Assembly (NCBI RefSeq): GCF_015206995.1
Contig: NZ_JADEXR010000050.1
Location: 1 to 40,526 of the forward strand
Source of the DNA: an aff. Roholtiella sp. LEGE 12411
GTDB lineage: Bacteria > Cyanobacteriota > Cyanobacteriia > Cyanobacteriales > Nostocaceae
Length of the DNA stretch: 40,526 nucleotides
Direction of reading: 5' to 3'
In this document: in pieces, positions 25,515 through 34,161 of the stretch
How positions within the stretch are numbered: the first letter of the stretch is position 1
Layout of the letters: every line of letters starts with the position of its first letter
The notes under the pieces: generated by a model
What the model was told of the DNA's origin: nothing
What the model saw: only the letters and a program-made list of their open reading frames with translations
Databases searched by the model: none
Translations under genes and position numbers: made by a program

Positions 25515-26447
25515 ATGATTGATGATCGTACTAGTAATTTAAACAATAAGTTGATCGGTTTTTGTGTCAAAGGTTTGACAGCGAATTACCGAACAGTAAA
25601 TTTGTTAGTCGGAATGTTCGTCGCTGTTCCCGTCACTTTGGCATTGCCTGTGGATGCTTTGCAAGTAAAAGTGATTCCGACTAATCCTAAATTAGGGGAT
25701 ACGCTGTCGATAGAGATTAATCTAGATAATCCAGAAAGTGGTGGCAATCCAACGGTGGCTGTTGGCCAGAAGACTTACCCAGCATTTGCAATTGCACCGA
25801 GTAAGTATCGGGCTTTTGTTCCTACAACTCCATTAGAAACTGCTGGAACTAGAAAATTCAGGATTTCTGGGGATGGTCAGGTGCAAAATTTGGCGGTGAA
25901 AGTGAGCGATCGCAAATTCCCCGTACAACGCATTAATTTACCACCTGGAAAAGCCGGACTGCAAGCGACAAAGTTGGAACTTCAACGCGTAGCAGCTTTT
26001 AAGGCACTACAAACACCACAAAAATATTGGAGTGGTTCCTTCCTGAAACCAAACGCAGGGCGGATTAGTACGACCTATGGTGTACGTCGCTACTATAATG
26101 GTAAATTTGCAAATGACTACTACCATCGTGGCGTTGACTACGCTGGCGCAACGGGTTCGCCTGTGACAGCCCCAGCCGCAGGGCGAATTGCTTTGGTTGG
26201 TAGGGTATCTCAAGGGTTTCGGGTTCATGGTAACGTAGTTGGCATTGACCACGGTCAAGGCGTAACCAGTATTTTCATGCACCTGAGTCGTATTAATGTT
26301 AAAGAAGGTGATTTAGTGAAGGCTGGTCAATTAATTGGCGCAGTCGGTTCAACAGGTGCTTCCACAGGCCCGCACTTACACTGGGGGCTATATGTCAATG
26401 GGCAATCTGTTGATCCAACACCCTGGCGAACCAACATCTTTAATTAG
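25515..26447 (+). CDS. M23-family murein endopeptidase (LytM-like)
   Basis: The 310-residue product begins with a cytoplasmic tail and one hydrophobic segment (about 27-47), likely a signal anchor or signal peptide. A beta-rich linker domain spans about 50-135. The C-terminal LytM/M23 domain is complete: zinc ligands H204 and D208 in YYHRGVDYAG and H289 in PHLHWGLYVNG, with catalytic H256 (FMHLS) and H287. These enzymes cut peptide cross-bridges in peptidoglycan, in the periplasm. The all-beta N-terminal segment may control access to the active site. The nearby L,D-transpeptidase and SigG genes also point to cell-wall work. The start ATG at 25515 is the only good one. Confidence 0.88.
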   Translation: MIDDRTSNLNNKLIGFCVKGLTANYRTVNLLVGMFVAVPVTLALPVDALQVKVIPTNPKLGDTLSIEINLDNPESGGNPTVAVGQKTYPAFAIAPSKYRAFVPTTPLETAGTRKFRISGDGQVQNLAVKVSDRKFPVQRINLPPGKAGLQATKLELQRVAAFKALQTPQKYWSGSFLKPNAGRISTTYGVRRYYNGKFANDYYHRGVDYAGATGSPVTAPAAGRIALVGRVSQGFRVHGNVVGIDHGQGVTSIFMHLSRINVKEGDLVKAGQLIGAVGSTGASTGPHLHWGLYVNGQSVDPTPWRTNIFN

Positions 26448-26567
26448 TAGAGACTCAGTTGATTATGTCGGTACATAATTTGTGTTTTTTGTACCTATAA
26501 TTAGGCAAAATAAATTAGATTGATACCGTCCCTACCTTGCTTGGCTAGAGTAAAGATGATGAGCGTT

Positions 26568-27116
26568 ATGAGTATCGAAAAAATTGTAGAACAAGCTCTC
26601 CAGGATGGTTATTTGACACCAGCAATGGAAGCAGAAGTCGGACGAATCTGTGATAATGCCTCGGAACTCTCAATTGAGGAGTACATGGCACTGGATCGGC
26701 TGATGGGGTCACTGTTGACTGGTGAGGTAGTGGCGGTACCTCGCAAACAATTTATTAACGTCATGGAAGAACTGGTATTGACGGAAGCGATCGCCCGAGT
26801 AGCAGAAATTGAAGCTACCAGCGAAAGTTCTCTGGATGTCGGAGATATTGCCGCTTACGCCCTCAACCGTCTCCCACCTTTGTATGCTACTACCGAAGAA
26901 GGTGCTAACTACCAGCGTCAAAGGGCTAAAACAGAACTTCAAGAATTAATTTCTCAGCAAGTAGGCGAAGCGATCGGCCGTTACCTGGATAGACCTAATT
27001 TCTTCCCAGAACGTCAGGACTTGGGTAAAAATACTGCTAATGATGTTGTACGCCAAGTCAGTGCTTTACTCCAGGCACACGCACCTAACTTTGAGCAAAA
27101 ATCACCACAATCTTAA
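26568..27116 (+). CDS. ComFB-family protein (CdgR-like cyclic dinucleotide receptor)
   Basis: From MSIEKIVEQALQDGY this encodes about 182 residues (alternative ATGs at 26556 and 26559). The ComFB signature is FINVMEELVLTEAIARVAE followed by DIAAYALNRLPPLYATTEEG and a helical C-terminus rich in Gln and Glu. ComFB proteins were first named in Bacillus competence operons. A cyanobacterial member, CdgR of Anabaena, was reported as a c-di-GMP receptor that controls cell size; this protein has the same architecture, to the extent I recall. The expected Cys zinc site of Bacillus ComFB is not seen here. It lies between the M23 peptidase and, convergently, an L,D-transpeptidase. Confidence 0.75.
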   Translation: MSIEKIVEQALQDGYLTPAMEAEVGRICDNASELSIEEYMALDRLMGSLLTGEVVAVPRKQFINVMEELVLTEAIARVAEIEATSESSLDVGDIAAYALNRLPPLYATTEEGANYQRQRAKTELQELISQQVGEAIGRYLDRPNFFPERQDLGKNTANDVVRQVSALLQAHAPNFEQKSPQS

Positions 27117-27118
27117 TA

Positions 27119-27179
27119 AAAGTCGGTGGGAAACTCTGTTACGAAAGTGGTTACAGAGGGATAGCCGCCCGCCGACTTT
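27119..27179 (+). terminator. Large inverted repeat after the ComFB gene
   Basis: AAAGTCGGTGGG (27119-27130) pairs with CCCGCCGACTTT (27168-27179), 12 bp with one wobble. Inside it CTCTGT/ACAGAG forms a further hairpin. It starts 3 bp past the stop codon and probably acts as a transcription terminator. Confidence 0.65.
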
Positions 27180-27240
27180 GGGCATTGGGCATTGGGCATT
27201 GGGCATTGGGCATTGGGCATTGGGCATTGGGCATTGGGCA
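27178..27240. repeat. Heptamer array, 9 copies of TTGGGCA
   Basis: Nine perfect 7-bp units directly abut the preceding inverted repeat. This is a different unit from the arrays at 7651 and 8191. Confidence 0.95.
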
Positions 27241-27277
27241 TTGGTAACTTCTTCCTTATTCCCCATTCCTTGTCTTA

Positions 27278-27318
27278 AAAAGTTTCCCACGGCAGGAAAT
27301 CCGCCGTGGGAAACTTTT
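27278..27318. terminator. Perfect 16-bp hairpin, bidirectional terminator candidate
   Basis: AAAAGTTTCCCACGGC (27278-27293) and GCCGTGGGAAACTTTT (27303-27318) with a 9-nt loop. The A and T tails make it usable on both strands, which suits its place between convergent genes. Confidence 0.75.
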
Positions 27319-27347
27319 CGCCTGTGAATGAAGTTTTTCATAGTTAT

Positions 27348-27526
27348 TAGGACTTACGCACTGTACAAATAAAACATTATGTGTACGAACGGGATTTGGT
27401 CGTTCCAGACTTTTGACAATTACCGTTACATAGATGGCGATCGCTAAAAGACAATTGAAAAATCACGTTTTCACGCCTGAAACCCATACCTGATATCTAG
27501 TATTTACTGTCAATGCGTAAGTCCTA
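27348..27526. mobile_element. MITE-like element, copy 3
   Basis: The ends TAGGACTTACGCA (27348) and TGCGTAAGTCCTA (to 27526) are perfect inverse copies over 13 bp. A perfect 5-bp duplication GTTAT flanks both sides. The 179-bp interior holds one GCGATCGC and no gene. Clean flanks suggest a recent insertion. Confidence 0.88.
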
Positions 27527-27591
27527 GTTATTTGTCATTAATCATTAGTTTTTAGACAAATGACTAATGACCAATGACTAACAACTTTTGT

Positions 27592-28413
27592 TTAATTACG
27601 CACTATTACAGTTGTGCCTACTTTGACCTGCTCATACAACATTCTGACATCAGGATTACGCATTCTCAAGCAGCCGTGGGATACAGCGGTTCCCACCACT
27701 TCCACCTCTGGCGTACCGTGAAAGCCAATTTGATTGCGTCCATCTGACCAAAAGCCAATCCATCTATCTCCCAAAGGACTATCAGTACCTGCCTCAAAGA
27801 CTTTGCCAGTAATTGGGTGACGCCAAATAGGATGGTGTTGCATGTGCATCACTTGGAAATCACCTGTGGGTGTTTCCCAACCTTTCTTACCTATAGCAAT
27901 CGGGTAACTGGCAATTACCTCATCTTTGGCATAGACATAGGCGCGGTGGTCGCTTAAATCAACAACCACTTGTGTATTAGAAGATGACAGTTGATTAGAT
28001 GATTTTTGTTGAGGTAAAGCCTGAGCTAATAGAGACTTTGGCCAGTTGTCTTTAGTTGTATTATCCCTTTGTTCTGGCGCTACTAATCGTGCTTTGCTTG
28101 GGAGGCCAGTCACTCTAGTTACATTTTTGCCAATAGCCAAGGGCTTTGATTTAGAAACCCTCTGATTTTCTTTGCGTCGATTAGACACAGACACACCCAG
28201 TGCATCCTCTAAGCCCACTTGTGAGAGATTGCCATAAACAGCTTGGCGGCTTCCTTGAGGACTGGAATCTGGCCGCAACGAAGCAGATGCGGGTTTTCCA
28301 AAATACGGTTCGGCTGTAGTAATGCGCCAATGGACAGCCAGAGATAAAATTGCTGTGCCAAAACAGAGCATCATTACCATACGCGCTACTGATTCATTTC
28401 TTACCATTGCCAT
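27592..28413 (-). CDS. L,D-transpeptidase (YkuD/ErfK family)
   Basis: The 273-residue product has an N-terminal membrane segment (about 11-28), a long polar linker (30-145), and a YkuD domain that starts at VVVDLSDHRAYVYAKDEVIA. Active-site motifs are H232 (FHGTP) and SHGCLRMRNPDV with the catalytic Cys C248. The enzyme makes 3-3 cross-links in peptidoglycan, or anchors proteins to it, at the periplasmic face. It is convergent with the ComFB gene, separated by hairpins, a heptamer array and a MITE-like element, and diverges from sigG. A role in SigG-linked envelope stress is a reasonable inference from position only. Confidence 0.9.
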   Translation of the reverse strand: MAMVRNESVARMVMMLCFGTAILSLAVHWRITTAEPYFGKPASASLRPDSSPQGSRQAVYGNLSQVGLEDALGVSVSNRRKENQRVSKSKPLAIGKNVTRVTGLPSKARLVAPEQRDNTTKDNWPKSLLAQALPQQKSSNQLSSSNTQVVVDLSDHRAYVYAKDEVIASYPIAIGKKGWETPTGDFQVMHMQHHPIWRHPITGKVFEAGTDSPLGDRWIGFWSDGRNQIGFHGTPEVEVVGTAVSHGCLRMRNPDVRMLYEQVKVGTTVIVRN

Positions 28414-28686
28414 CGCTTATTGTTTATCCCTGACATATCCAGCAAATAAATTGGATGCACTCATGCACCAAGGGTCAAAAATTTATAAATACTTCTCAAT
28501 TTCATTATGAATCTGCTAATACTTCTGGGCAAACTAAAGCTATATAAACTTTGCCAACAGAAAAAATCTAAGTAGAAAACTTCATTTCTTTGAAGTTCCA
28601 AAGGTCGGAAGCCTTTGCTTGAAACACTCTCTGGAACTCTCGAAATGTAGCAATCAATCATTAATGGTGTGGGTGGAACAAAGACC

Positions 28687-28836
28687 ATGTTTGAAAAAAT
28701 ATTGCTAACAGTCACAATTACATTTTCCCTCAATTTCTTTTTTCAAGTTCGTGTACCCGAACACACTAATTTTGGTAATTACCAACAACACTCAGAAAAA
28801 ACATCAACTATTCTAGTAACAAATTCAAAAAAATAA
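28687..28836 (+). CDS. Possible small membrane or secreted peptide
   Basis: The 49-codon frame begins MFEKILLTVTITFSLNFFFQ, with one hydrophobic helix, and ends with a polar Asn/Thr/Ser-rich tail (NYQQHSEKTSTILVTNSKK). No strong ribosome binding site is present and I recognise no family. The hydrophobic start resembles a signal peptide or single-pass anchor. It may be a real small gene or chance. Confidence 0.35.
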   Translation: MFEKILLTVTITFSLNFFFQVRVPEHTNFGNYQQHSEKTSTILVTNSKK

Positions 28837-28943
28837 TAGTCATAGTAAATACAGCAGCCTAAATTACAAAAACTCTAACCTAGCTTTTAAGGGTATCAAA
28901 TCTTACGTCTTAGATCCAGGATAAAGTATGAAATAGTGTGAAA

Positions 28944-28964
28944 GGGACTGGGGACTAGGGACTG
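28944..28964. repeat. Short heptamer array GGGACTR x3
   Basis: Three units: GGGACTG, GGGACTA, GGGACTG, followed by a partial GGG. Confidence 0.7.
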
Positions 28965-29028
28965 GGGGTAAAATCGAAAAATTATGGTGGGGGCTTTTAC
29001 CCGCCACCAAATTTTCAAAAACTTTTCC

Positions 29029-29056
29029 CAGTACACAGTACCTAGTACCCAGTACC
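29029..29056. repeat. Heptamer array CAGTACC x4
   Basis: Four units: CAGTACA, CAGTACC, TAGTACC, CAGTACC. They lie directly before the 19-bp hairpin at 29060. Confidence 0.85.
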
Positions 29057-29059
29057 GGA

Positions 29060-29110
29060 GCGGCGTTCCTCCCCCACCATACATAAAAGTTGGTGGGGGA
29101 GGAACGCCGC
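29060..29110. repeat. Perfect 19-bp hairpin upstream of sigG
   Basis: GCGGCGTTCCTCCCCCACC (29060-29078) and its inverse (29092-29110) with a 13-nt loop. Without a T-run it is more likely a dispersed palindrome than a terminator, but it would fold strongly in any RNA crossing it. Confidence 0.85.
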
Positions 29111-29439
29111 GACCAGATGAAATATGAATTGAAAAGTGCAAAATTTTGATCCCTCATCTTTAAAACCACATTTAACTATTTTTGTCAATAGCGTATACTT
29201 AGTTGCAAGTACTAGCACACGTATGCGTAAAATTGCTATTCCCTTACCAACTGTTAACTGATGGATAAAAAAGAAATTGTGCAAGCAAAATTAAGGAGAT
29301 AGTGGCTTTTTCTGTTGCCTATAATGTGCCCAAACTTGTATACCTCAGTGTTACAGTCAAAAATCCGTCACCTTACCAAGGAACTTCGTGCTCATTAGCA
29401 GGTCTAATAGAAAGGGATGATTTAAAGCCAGTACGATCT

Positions 29440-30096
29440 ATGAGCCAGTCGATTACTGTATCCTGGTCAACTGTTGATGCAAGGTATCCAGAAGCATCAG
29501 TGCAAGTTGACAAACTCTCTAATCATGATCTGATTTTGCGCTGTCAAGTGGGGCTGCGCCCTGATCGTGCTGCGTTTGCAGAACTATTGCGCCGCTATCA
29601 GACACAAGTTGATAGGGTTTTGTACCACCTGGCTCCCGATTGGTCAGACAGGGCTGATTTAGCTCAAGAAGTTTGGATTCGAGTGTATCGGAATATTAAC
29701 CGATTGCAAGAGCCTTCTAAATTTCGGGGCTGGTTAAGCCGAATTGCCACCAACTTGTTTTACGACGAGTTACGCAAACGCAAGCGGGTTGTTAGTCCGT
29801 TGTCCCTGGATGCTCCTCGCTCGGTAGAAGACGGCGAGATGGATTGGGAAATTGCTGGAGATACCCCCGGACCAGAGGAAGCACTTACCACAAGAGAATT
29901 TTACGAACAATTACGGGAGGCGATCGCCGATTTACCAGAGGTGTTTCGTACTACTATTGTCCTGAGAGAAATCGAAGGCATGGCGTATGAAGAAATTGCC
30001 GAAATCACTGGAGTTTCCTTGGGTACGGTGAAGTCGAGAATAGCCAGAGCTAGATCTAGACTCCAAGCTCAGTTGCAAAATTATCTAGATATCTAA
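29440..30096 (+). CDS. sigG: RNA polymerase sigma factor SigG (ECF type)
   Basis: From MSQSITVSWSTVDARYPEAS the product is 218 residues. Region 2 is FAELLRRYQTQVDRVLYHLA and DRADLAQEVWIRVYRNINRL, followed by FRGWLSRIATNLFYDELRKR. Region 4 has LPEVFRTTIVLREIEGMAYE and the helix-turn-helix YEEIAEITGVSLGTVKSRIA. It is an ECF-type factor that looks like the cyanobacterial SigG, linked to cell-envelope stress in Anabaena and Synechocystis. The frame is open from a GTG at 29302, with AAGGAG only 3 nt before it; the ATG at 29440 is chosen because SigG proteins begin like this. The gene downstream encodes a probable anti-sigma factor, the usual feedback arrangement. Confidence 0.82.
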   Translation: MSQSITVSWSTVDARYPEASVQVDKLSNHDLILRCQVGLRPDRAAFAELLRRYQTQVDRVLYHLAPDWSDRADLAQEVWIRVYRNINRLQEPSKFRGWLSRIATNLFYDELRKRKRVVSPLSLDAPRSVEDGEMDWEIAGDTPGPEEALTTREFYEQLREAIADLPEVFRTTIVLREIEGMAYEEIAEITGVSLGTVKSRIARARSRLQAQLQNYLDI

Positions 30097-30253
30097 TTTA
30101 CAGCACCTTCTCTTTGCCCATTAACAGAATTTAAGCATTGATTAAGAATTGTGAGGAAAAAGCAGATTACTTCTGTCATCAGGAGGAAAAATGATTAATT
30201 TCTCCGGATTGTCAGAATCCTTTACCCGTGTATGAGTTGGTAATAATGTTAAG

Positions 30254-30874
30254 ATGACTACTGATTCTCAATTTTATGACCGTTCCCGCTCGCAACTAAC
30301 TAAAAATTTGCCAAATGGAATGGCTAAGAATACCAATGAATCAACGGGTTTTATGGACATGGTGAAGCGCGATCGCTTCGAGTTATTAAGTGCCTACCTC
30401 GATGGTGAGGTAACAGCCGCTGAACGCAGGCAAGTAGAAGAATGGTTGGCAAACGATGCCTCAGTCCAATGCTTGTATGCCCGATTATTAAAGCTACGGC
30501 AAGGCTTACGGACTTGCCCAGTACCAGCAGCCCAACAGTCACCAGAAGCAACAGTCCAGCAAGTATTAGCACGTTTGCATCGCCGTTCTTGGTTAGCTTG
30601 GACGTTTGGAGGTGCGGCTATTGCTGCTTGCGTTCTCGGCGCAGTATCTGGTGTACTACTTGGTGGTGGTGCAAAAGCGCCGCAACTGGCGCAAAAGCCA
30701 CCAATAGAACCAACACAACCGACTTCAGCGTCTATTGTCCCTTCAGCTTCTCCGCTGATGGTGGGATTAAATAATCCAGTAATTGAAATTCCCAAAGCAG
30801 CAGTAGCTTCTCCGGAAAATCGATTAAATCATGTACAACCGCAACAACGAGATACCAAACAAGATATTAACTAA
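30254..30874 (+). CDS. Anti-sigma factor for SigG, single-pass membrane protein
   Basis: The 206-residue product has an N-terminal anti-sigma domain at about 40-95 (RFELLSAYLDGEVTAAERRQ, then VEEWLANDASVQCLYARLLK), one membrane helix (about 115-138, WLAWTFGGAAIAACVLGAVS) and a Pro/Ser/Thr-rich outer tail. The classic zinc motif HxxxCxxC is missing, as only single Cys residues are seen, so it would be a zinc-free member. It follows sigG by 157 bp in the same direction. The model is that the inner domain holds SigG until an envelope signal releases it. The partner of SigG in Synechocystis is called SapG (recalled); this gene is the positional counterpart. Another ATG lies within the first 40 codons. 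Confidence 0.78.
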   Translation: MTTDSQFYDRSRSQLTKNLPNGMAKNTNESTGFMDMVKRDRFELLSAYLDGEVTAAERRQVEEWLANDASVQCLYARLLKLRQGLRTCPVPAAQQSPEATVQQVLARLHRRSWLAWTFGGAAIAACVLGAVSGVLLGGGAKAPQLAQKPPIEPTQPTSASIVPSASPLMVGLNNPVIEIPKAAVASPENRLNHVQPQQRDTKQDIN

Positions 30875-31350
30875 TTACAAAGTCAACAGTTAATTCACAG
30901 TTCATACCTGCACTTTGGAGTTAAACAGGAGTTGCTCCAGTAGCCATCTGGTTGAGGAAAACCTCTAAATTGGTAAACTCGTTCTTGGGTCATTAAGTAG
31001 ACCTAATCGCAACCCAGGAATGATCCTTTTGGCTAATAAGGCTCCATAATTTATAAACTGGAGTTTAGACTAGTTCCCGGTGCGAAACTAGAGACACAGT
31101 AAACCAAAAGTATTATTAAAGCGGAAAAAAAGAAAAAATAGCATGGAGAGTGATAATGGCAGCGAAATAAATTAAGAACTCAAATATTTGGGAAAGAAAG
31201 TAATGCTGATGAAGTGATTTGCATCTGGTTTCAAATATTAATTAAGAAGAGAGTAAGCATTAATTGAATATGATTACTTAATAGATAATTATACTCATTA
31301 ATCACGTTAAAATGCTAAAAAAGCGTTTTGAGTATTATTAGAGATTAAAG
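30875..31350. other. Intergenic region before leuS
   Basis: A 476-bp region. Short inverted pieces exist (CTAGTT/AACTAG near 31069-31092), but I see no T-box, riboswitch or gene. The last 150 bp are AT-rich and likely hold the leuS promoter. Confidence 0.45.
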
Positions 31351-33993
31351 ATGGCTGAAAGTATTAATTCTAATTTATCTAGATATAACCCAGCAGCAAT
31401 TGAGGAAAAATGGCAAAAAACATGGGCAGAACTTGGCTTAGATAAGACACCCGCAGCAAGCGACAAGCCAAAATTCTACGCTCTGTCTATGTTTCCTTAT
31501 CCATCCGGTAGCCTACACATGGGTCACGTCCGTAATTATACAATTACTGACGTCATTGCTCGCCTTAAGCGAATGCAGGGCTATCGGGTGCTGCACCCAA
31601 TGGGTTGGGATGCGTTCGGCTTGCCAGCAGAGAACGCTGCCATCGACCGTGGTGTTCTACCAGCAAAGTGGACTGATCAAAATATTACTCAGATGCGGCA
31701 GCAATTGCAGCGTCTTGGTTTGTCTATTGACTGGGATAGCGAAGTTGCCACTTGTTCGCCAGATTATTATAAGTGGACGCAATGGATTTTCTTACAGTTT
31801 TTGCAAGCGGGGTTAGCTTACCAAAAAGAAGCAGCGGTAAATTGGGATCCCATTGACCAAACGGTGCTAGCAAACGAGCAAGTTGATAACGAAGGCCGTT
31901 CCTGGCGCAGTGGGGCAATAGTTGAGCGCAAATTATTGCGGCAATGGTTTTTGAAGATTACCGACTACGCTGAAGAATTGCTTAATGACTTGGATAAGTT
32001 GACAGGTTGGCCAGAACGCGTCAAGTTGATGCAGGCAAATTGGATTGGCAAATCAACAGGCGCTTACTTGGAATTTACCATCATTGGGTTAGATGAAAAA
32101 ATCGCTGTATACACTACACGTCCAGATACAGTTTATGGTGTCAGCTACCTAGTGTTAGCACCAGAACATCCTTTCACAAAGCGCGTCACCACCAAAGCAC
32201 AACAAGCCGCAGTAGAAACCTTTATTAAAGAGGTTTCCAATCAAAGTGAATTGGAACGCACTGCGGAAGATAAACTCAAGCGGGGTATCTCAACAGGTGG
32301 TAAGGCAATTAATCCATTTACAGGGGAAGAAGTGCCCATTTGGATTGCTGATTATGTACTGTATGAGTATGGTACTGGGGCAGTGATGGGTGTGCCTGCT
32401 CATGATGTGCGGGATTTTAAGTTTGCCCAAACTTATGATTTAACGATTGATTTTGTCATCGCTTCGCTAGATGATGTTGCGGATTTTCATTTAACTCCAG
32501 CATCAGAGATAGATGAAGTCACACAACTTATTCAGGTTGAATATAACCAGGCATACACTGAACCAGGAATCTTAATTAATTCTGGGCCTTTTACTGGCAT
32601 GACTTCTACAAATGCTAAACAAGCGATTGTTGAATACGCCGAAAAACAAGGTTTTGGTAAAGTACGGGTACAATATCGCTTGCGGGATTGGTTGATTTCA
32701 CGACAGCGGTATTGGGGGGCACCTATCCCAGTTATTCACTGTCCCAACTGTGGAATAGTACCAGTACCTGAAGCCGATTTGCCAGTGCAGTTGCCGGAAA
32801 ATGTCGAGTTTACCGGACGCGGTGGTTCGCCTTTGACTCAGTTAGAAAGTTGGGTAAGTGTGTCTTGTCCAACTTGTGGCACTCCGGCGAAGCGAGAAAC
32901 CGACACGATGGATACCTTTATTGATTCTTCGTGGTATTTCTTGCGGTTTCCTGATGCCAAGAACGAGCAGCAGGTTTTTGATTCCAGTAAAACCAACGAC
33001 TGGATGCCAGTGGATCAGTATGTGGGTGGAATTGAACACGCGATTTTGCATTTGTTGTATTCGCGGTTCTTTACTAAGGTGCTACGGGATAGAGGCTTGT
33101 TGAATTTTGATGAACCCTTCCAACGTCTTTTGACTCAAGGCATGGTACAGGGCTTAACTTACCTAAATCCCAACAAGGGCGGTAAAGATAAATGGATTCC
33201 CTCAAATCTTGTGAATACAGATGATCCTCGTGACCCTCAGACAGGTGAACCACTGCAACGCCTTTATGCCACCATGTCCAAATCTAAGGGCAATGGTGTC
33301 GCGCCGGAAGATGTAATTGGTAAATATGGCATAGACACAGCACGGATGTTTATCTTGTTCAAAGCGCCGCCAGAAAAAGACCTGGAATGGGATGAAGCTG
33401 ATGTAGAAGGACAATTCCGCTTCTTAAACCGGGTGTGGCGCTTGGTGACAGATTATGTTGCTGCTGGAGTATCCCGTAAGAAAGCCCAGCTATCAGATTT
33501 GTCTAAGCCGGAAAAAGACTTGCGGCGGGCGATTCACACTGCTATCAAAGCAGTGACAGAAGACTTAGAGGACGAATATCAATTCAACACAGCTATTTCA
33601 GAATTGATGAAGTTGAGTAACGCCTTAACTGATGCCAATTGCAAAAATTCACCAGTTTATGCGGAAGGAATTCAGACTGTGGTAGCGTTGCTGGCTCCTT
33701 TCGCACCACACATTGCTGATGAATTGTGGCAGTTATTGGGTGAGAGCAATTCAGTCCACACTCAAACTTGGCCGTCTTTTGATCCTGCTGCTTTAGTAGC
33801 TGATGAAATCACTCTGACGATTCAGGTTAACGGCAAATTTCGCGGCGTGATTCAAGTGCCGACGCAAGCAGATAAAGCAGCCCAGGAGAAGTATGCCTGT
33901 GAATCAGAAGTCGCCCAGCGTTATATCACAGGCAAGGAGATTAAAAAGGTAATTGTAGTACCTGGGAAGTTGGTGAATTTTGTAGTCATTTAG
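31351..33993 (+). CDS. leuS: Leucyl-tRNA synthetase
   Basis: The 880-residue class I synthetase attaches Leu to tRNA-Leu. The HIGH motif is HMGH at 56-59 ([14 protein letters not shown]). The editing domain holds [20 protein letters not shown] and [16 protein letters not shown]. Zinc-binding pairs are CPNCG and CPTCG. The second signature is MSKSKGNGV at 642-650; the residue before it is Thr, where KMSKS has Lys. Catalytic segments [14 protein letters not shown] and [13 protein letters not shown] are present. The C-terminal domain ends with [17 protein letters not shown]. Length is normal. ATG at 31351. Confidence 0.97.
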   Translation: MAESINSNLSRYNPAAIEEKWQKTWAELGLDKTPAASDKPKFYALSMFPYPSGSLHMGHVRNYTITDVIARLKRMQGYRVLHPMGWDAFGLPAENAAIDRGVLPAKWTDQNITQMRQQLQRLGLSIDWDSEVATCSPDYYKWTQWIFLQFLQAGLAYQKEAAVNWDPIDQTVLANEQVDNEGRSWRSGAIVERKLLRQWFLKITDYAEELLNDLDKLTGWPERVKLMQANWIGKSTGAYLEFTIIGLDEKIAVYTTRPDTVYGVSYLVLAPEHPFTKRVTTKAQQAAVETFIKEVSNQSELERTAEDKLKRGISTGGKAINPFTGEEVPIWIADYVLYEYGTGAVMGVPAHDVRDFKFAQTYDLTIDFVIASLDDVADFHLTPASEIDEVTQLIQVEYNQAYTEPGILINSGPFTGMTSTNAKQAIVEYAEKQGFGKVRVQYRLRDWLISRQRYWGAPIPVIHCPNCGIVPVPEADLPVQLPENVEFTGRGGSPLTQLESWVSVSCPTCGTPAKRETDTMDTFIDSSWYFLRFPDAKNEQQVFDSSKTNDWMPVDQYVGGIEHAILHLLYSRFFTKVLRDRGLLNFDEPFQRLLTQGMVQGLTYLNPNKGGKDKWIPSNLVNTDDPRDPQTGEPLQRLYATMSKSKGNGVAPEDVIGKYGIDTARMFILFKAPPEKDLEWDEADVEGQFRFLNRVWRLVTDYVAAGVSRKKAQLSDLSKPEKDLRRAIHTAIKAVTEDLEDEYQFNTAISELMKLSNALTDANCKNSPVYAEGIQTVVALLAPFAPHIADELWQLLGESNSVHTQTWPSFDPAALVADEITLTIQVNGKFRGVIQVPTQADKAAQEKYACESEVAQRYITGKEIKKVIVVPGKLVNFVVI

Positions 33994-34161
33994 CTTAAAC
34001 CGACAGAAGCCCCATATCCGACCGAAGGCGGTGTGGGATGAATGACGGGGCGGTGAGGAGTCCCAACCCCGATCAATAACGACTATCACTCGTTTAGCGT
34101 CATCGTGTCTTTACATTTTCAAAAGAAACTCTTTCCGAAAACTTCTCAAGATGGGTGGTAA

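Larger units (their letters stand above)
28414..29301. other. Intergenic region with repeats and a large hairpin
   Basis: About 890 bp between the L,D-transpeptidase and the opening of the sigG frame. It holds a possible small gene (28687-28836), two heptamer arrays and a 19-bp hairpin, listed separately. AT-rich stretches near 28760-28900 could hold promoters. Confidence 0.5.
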
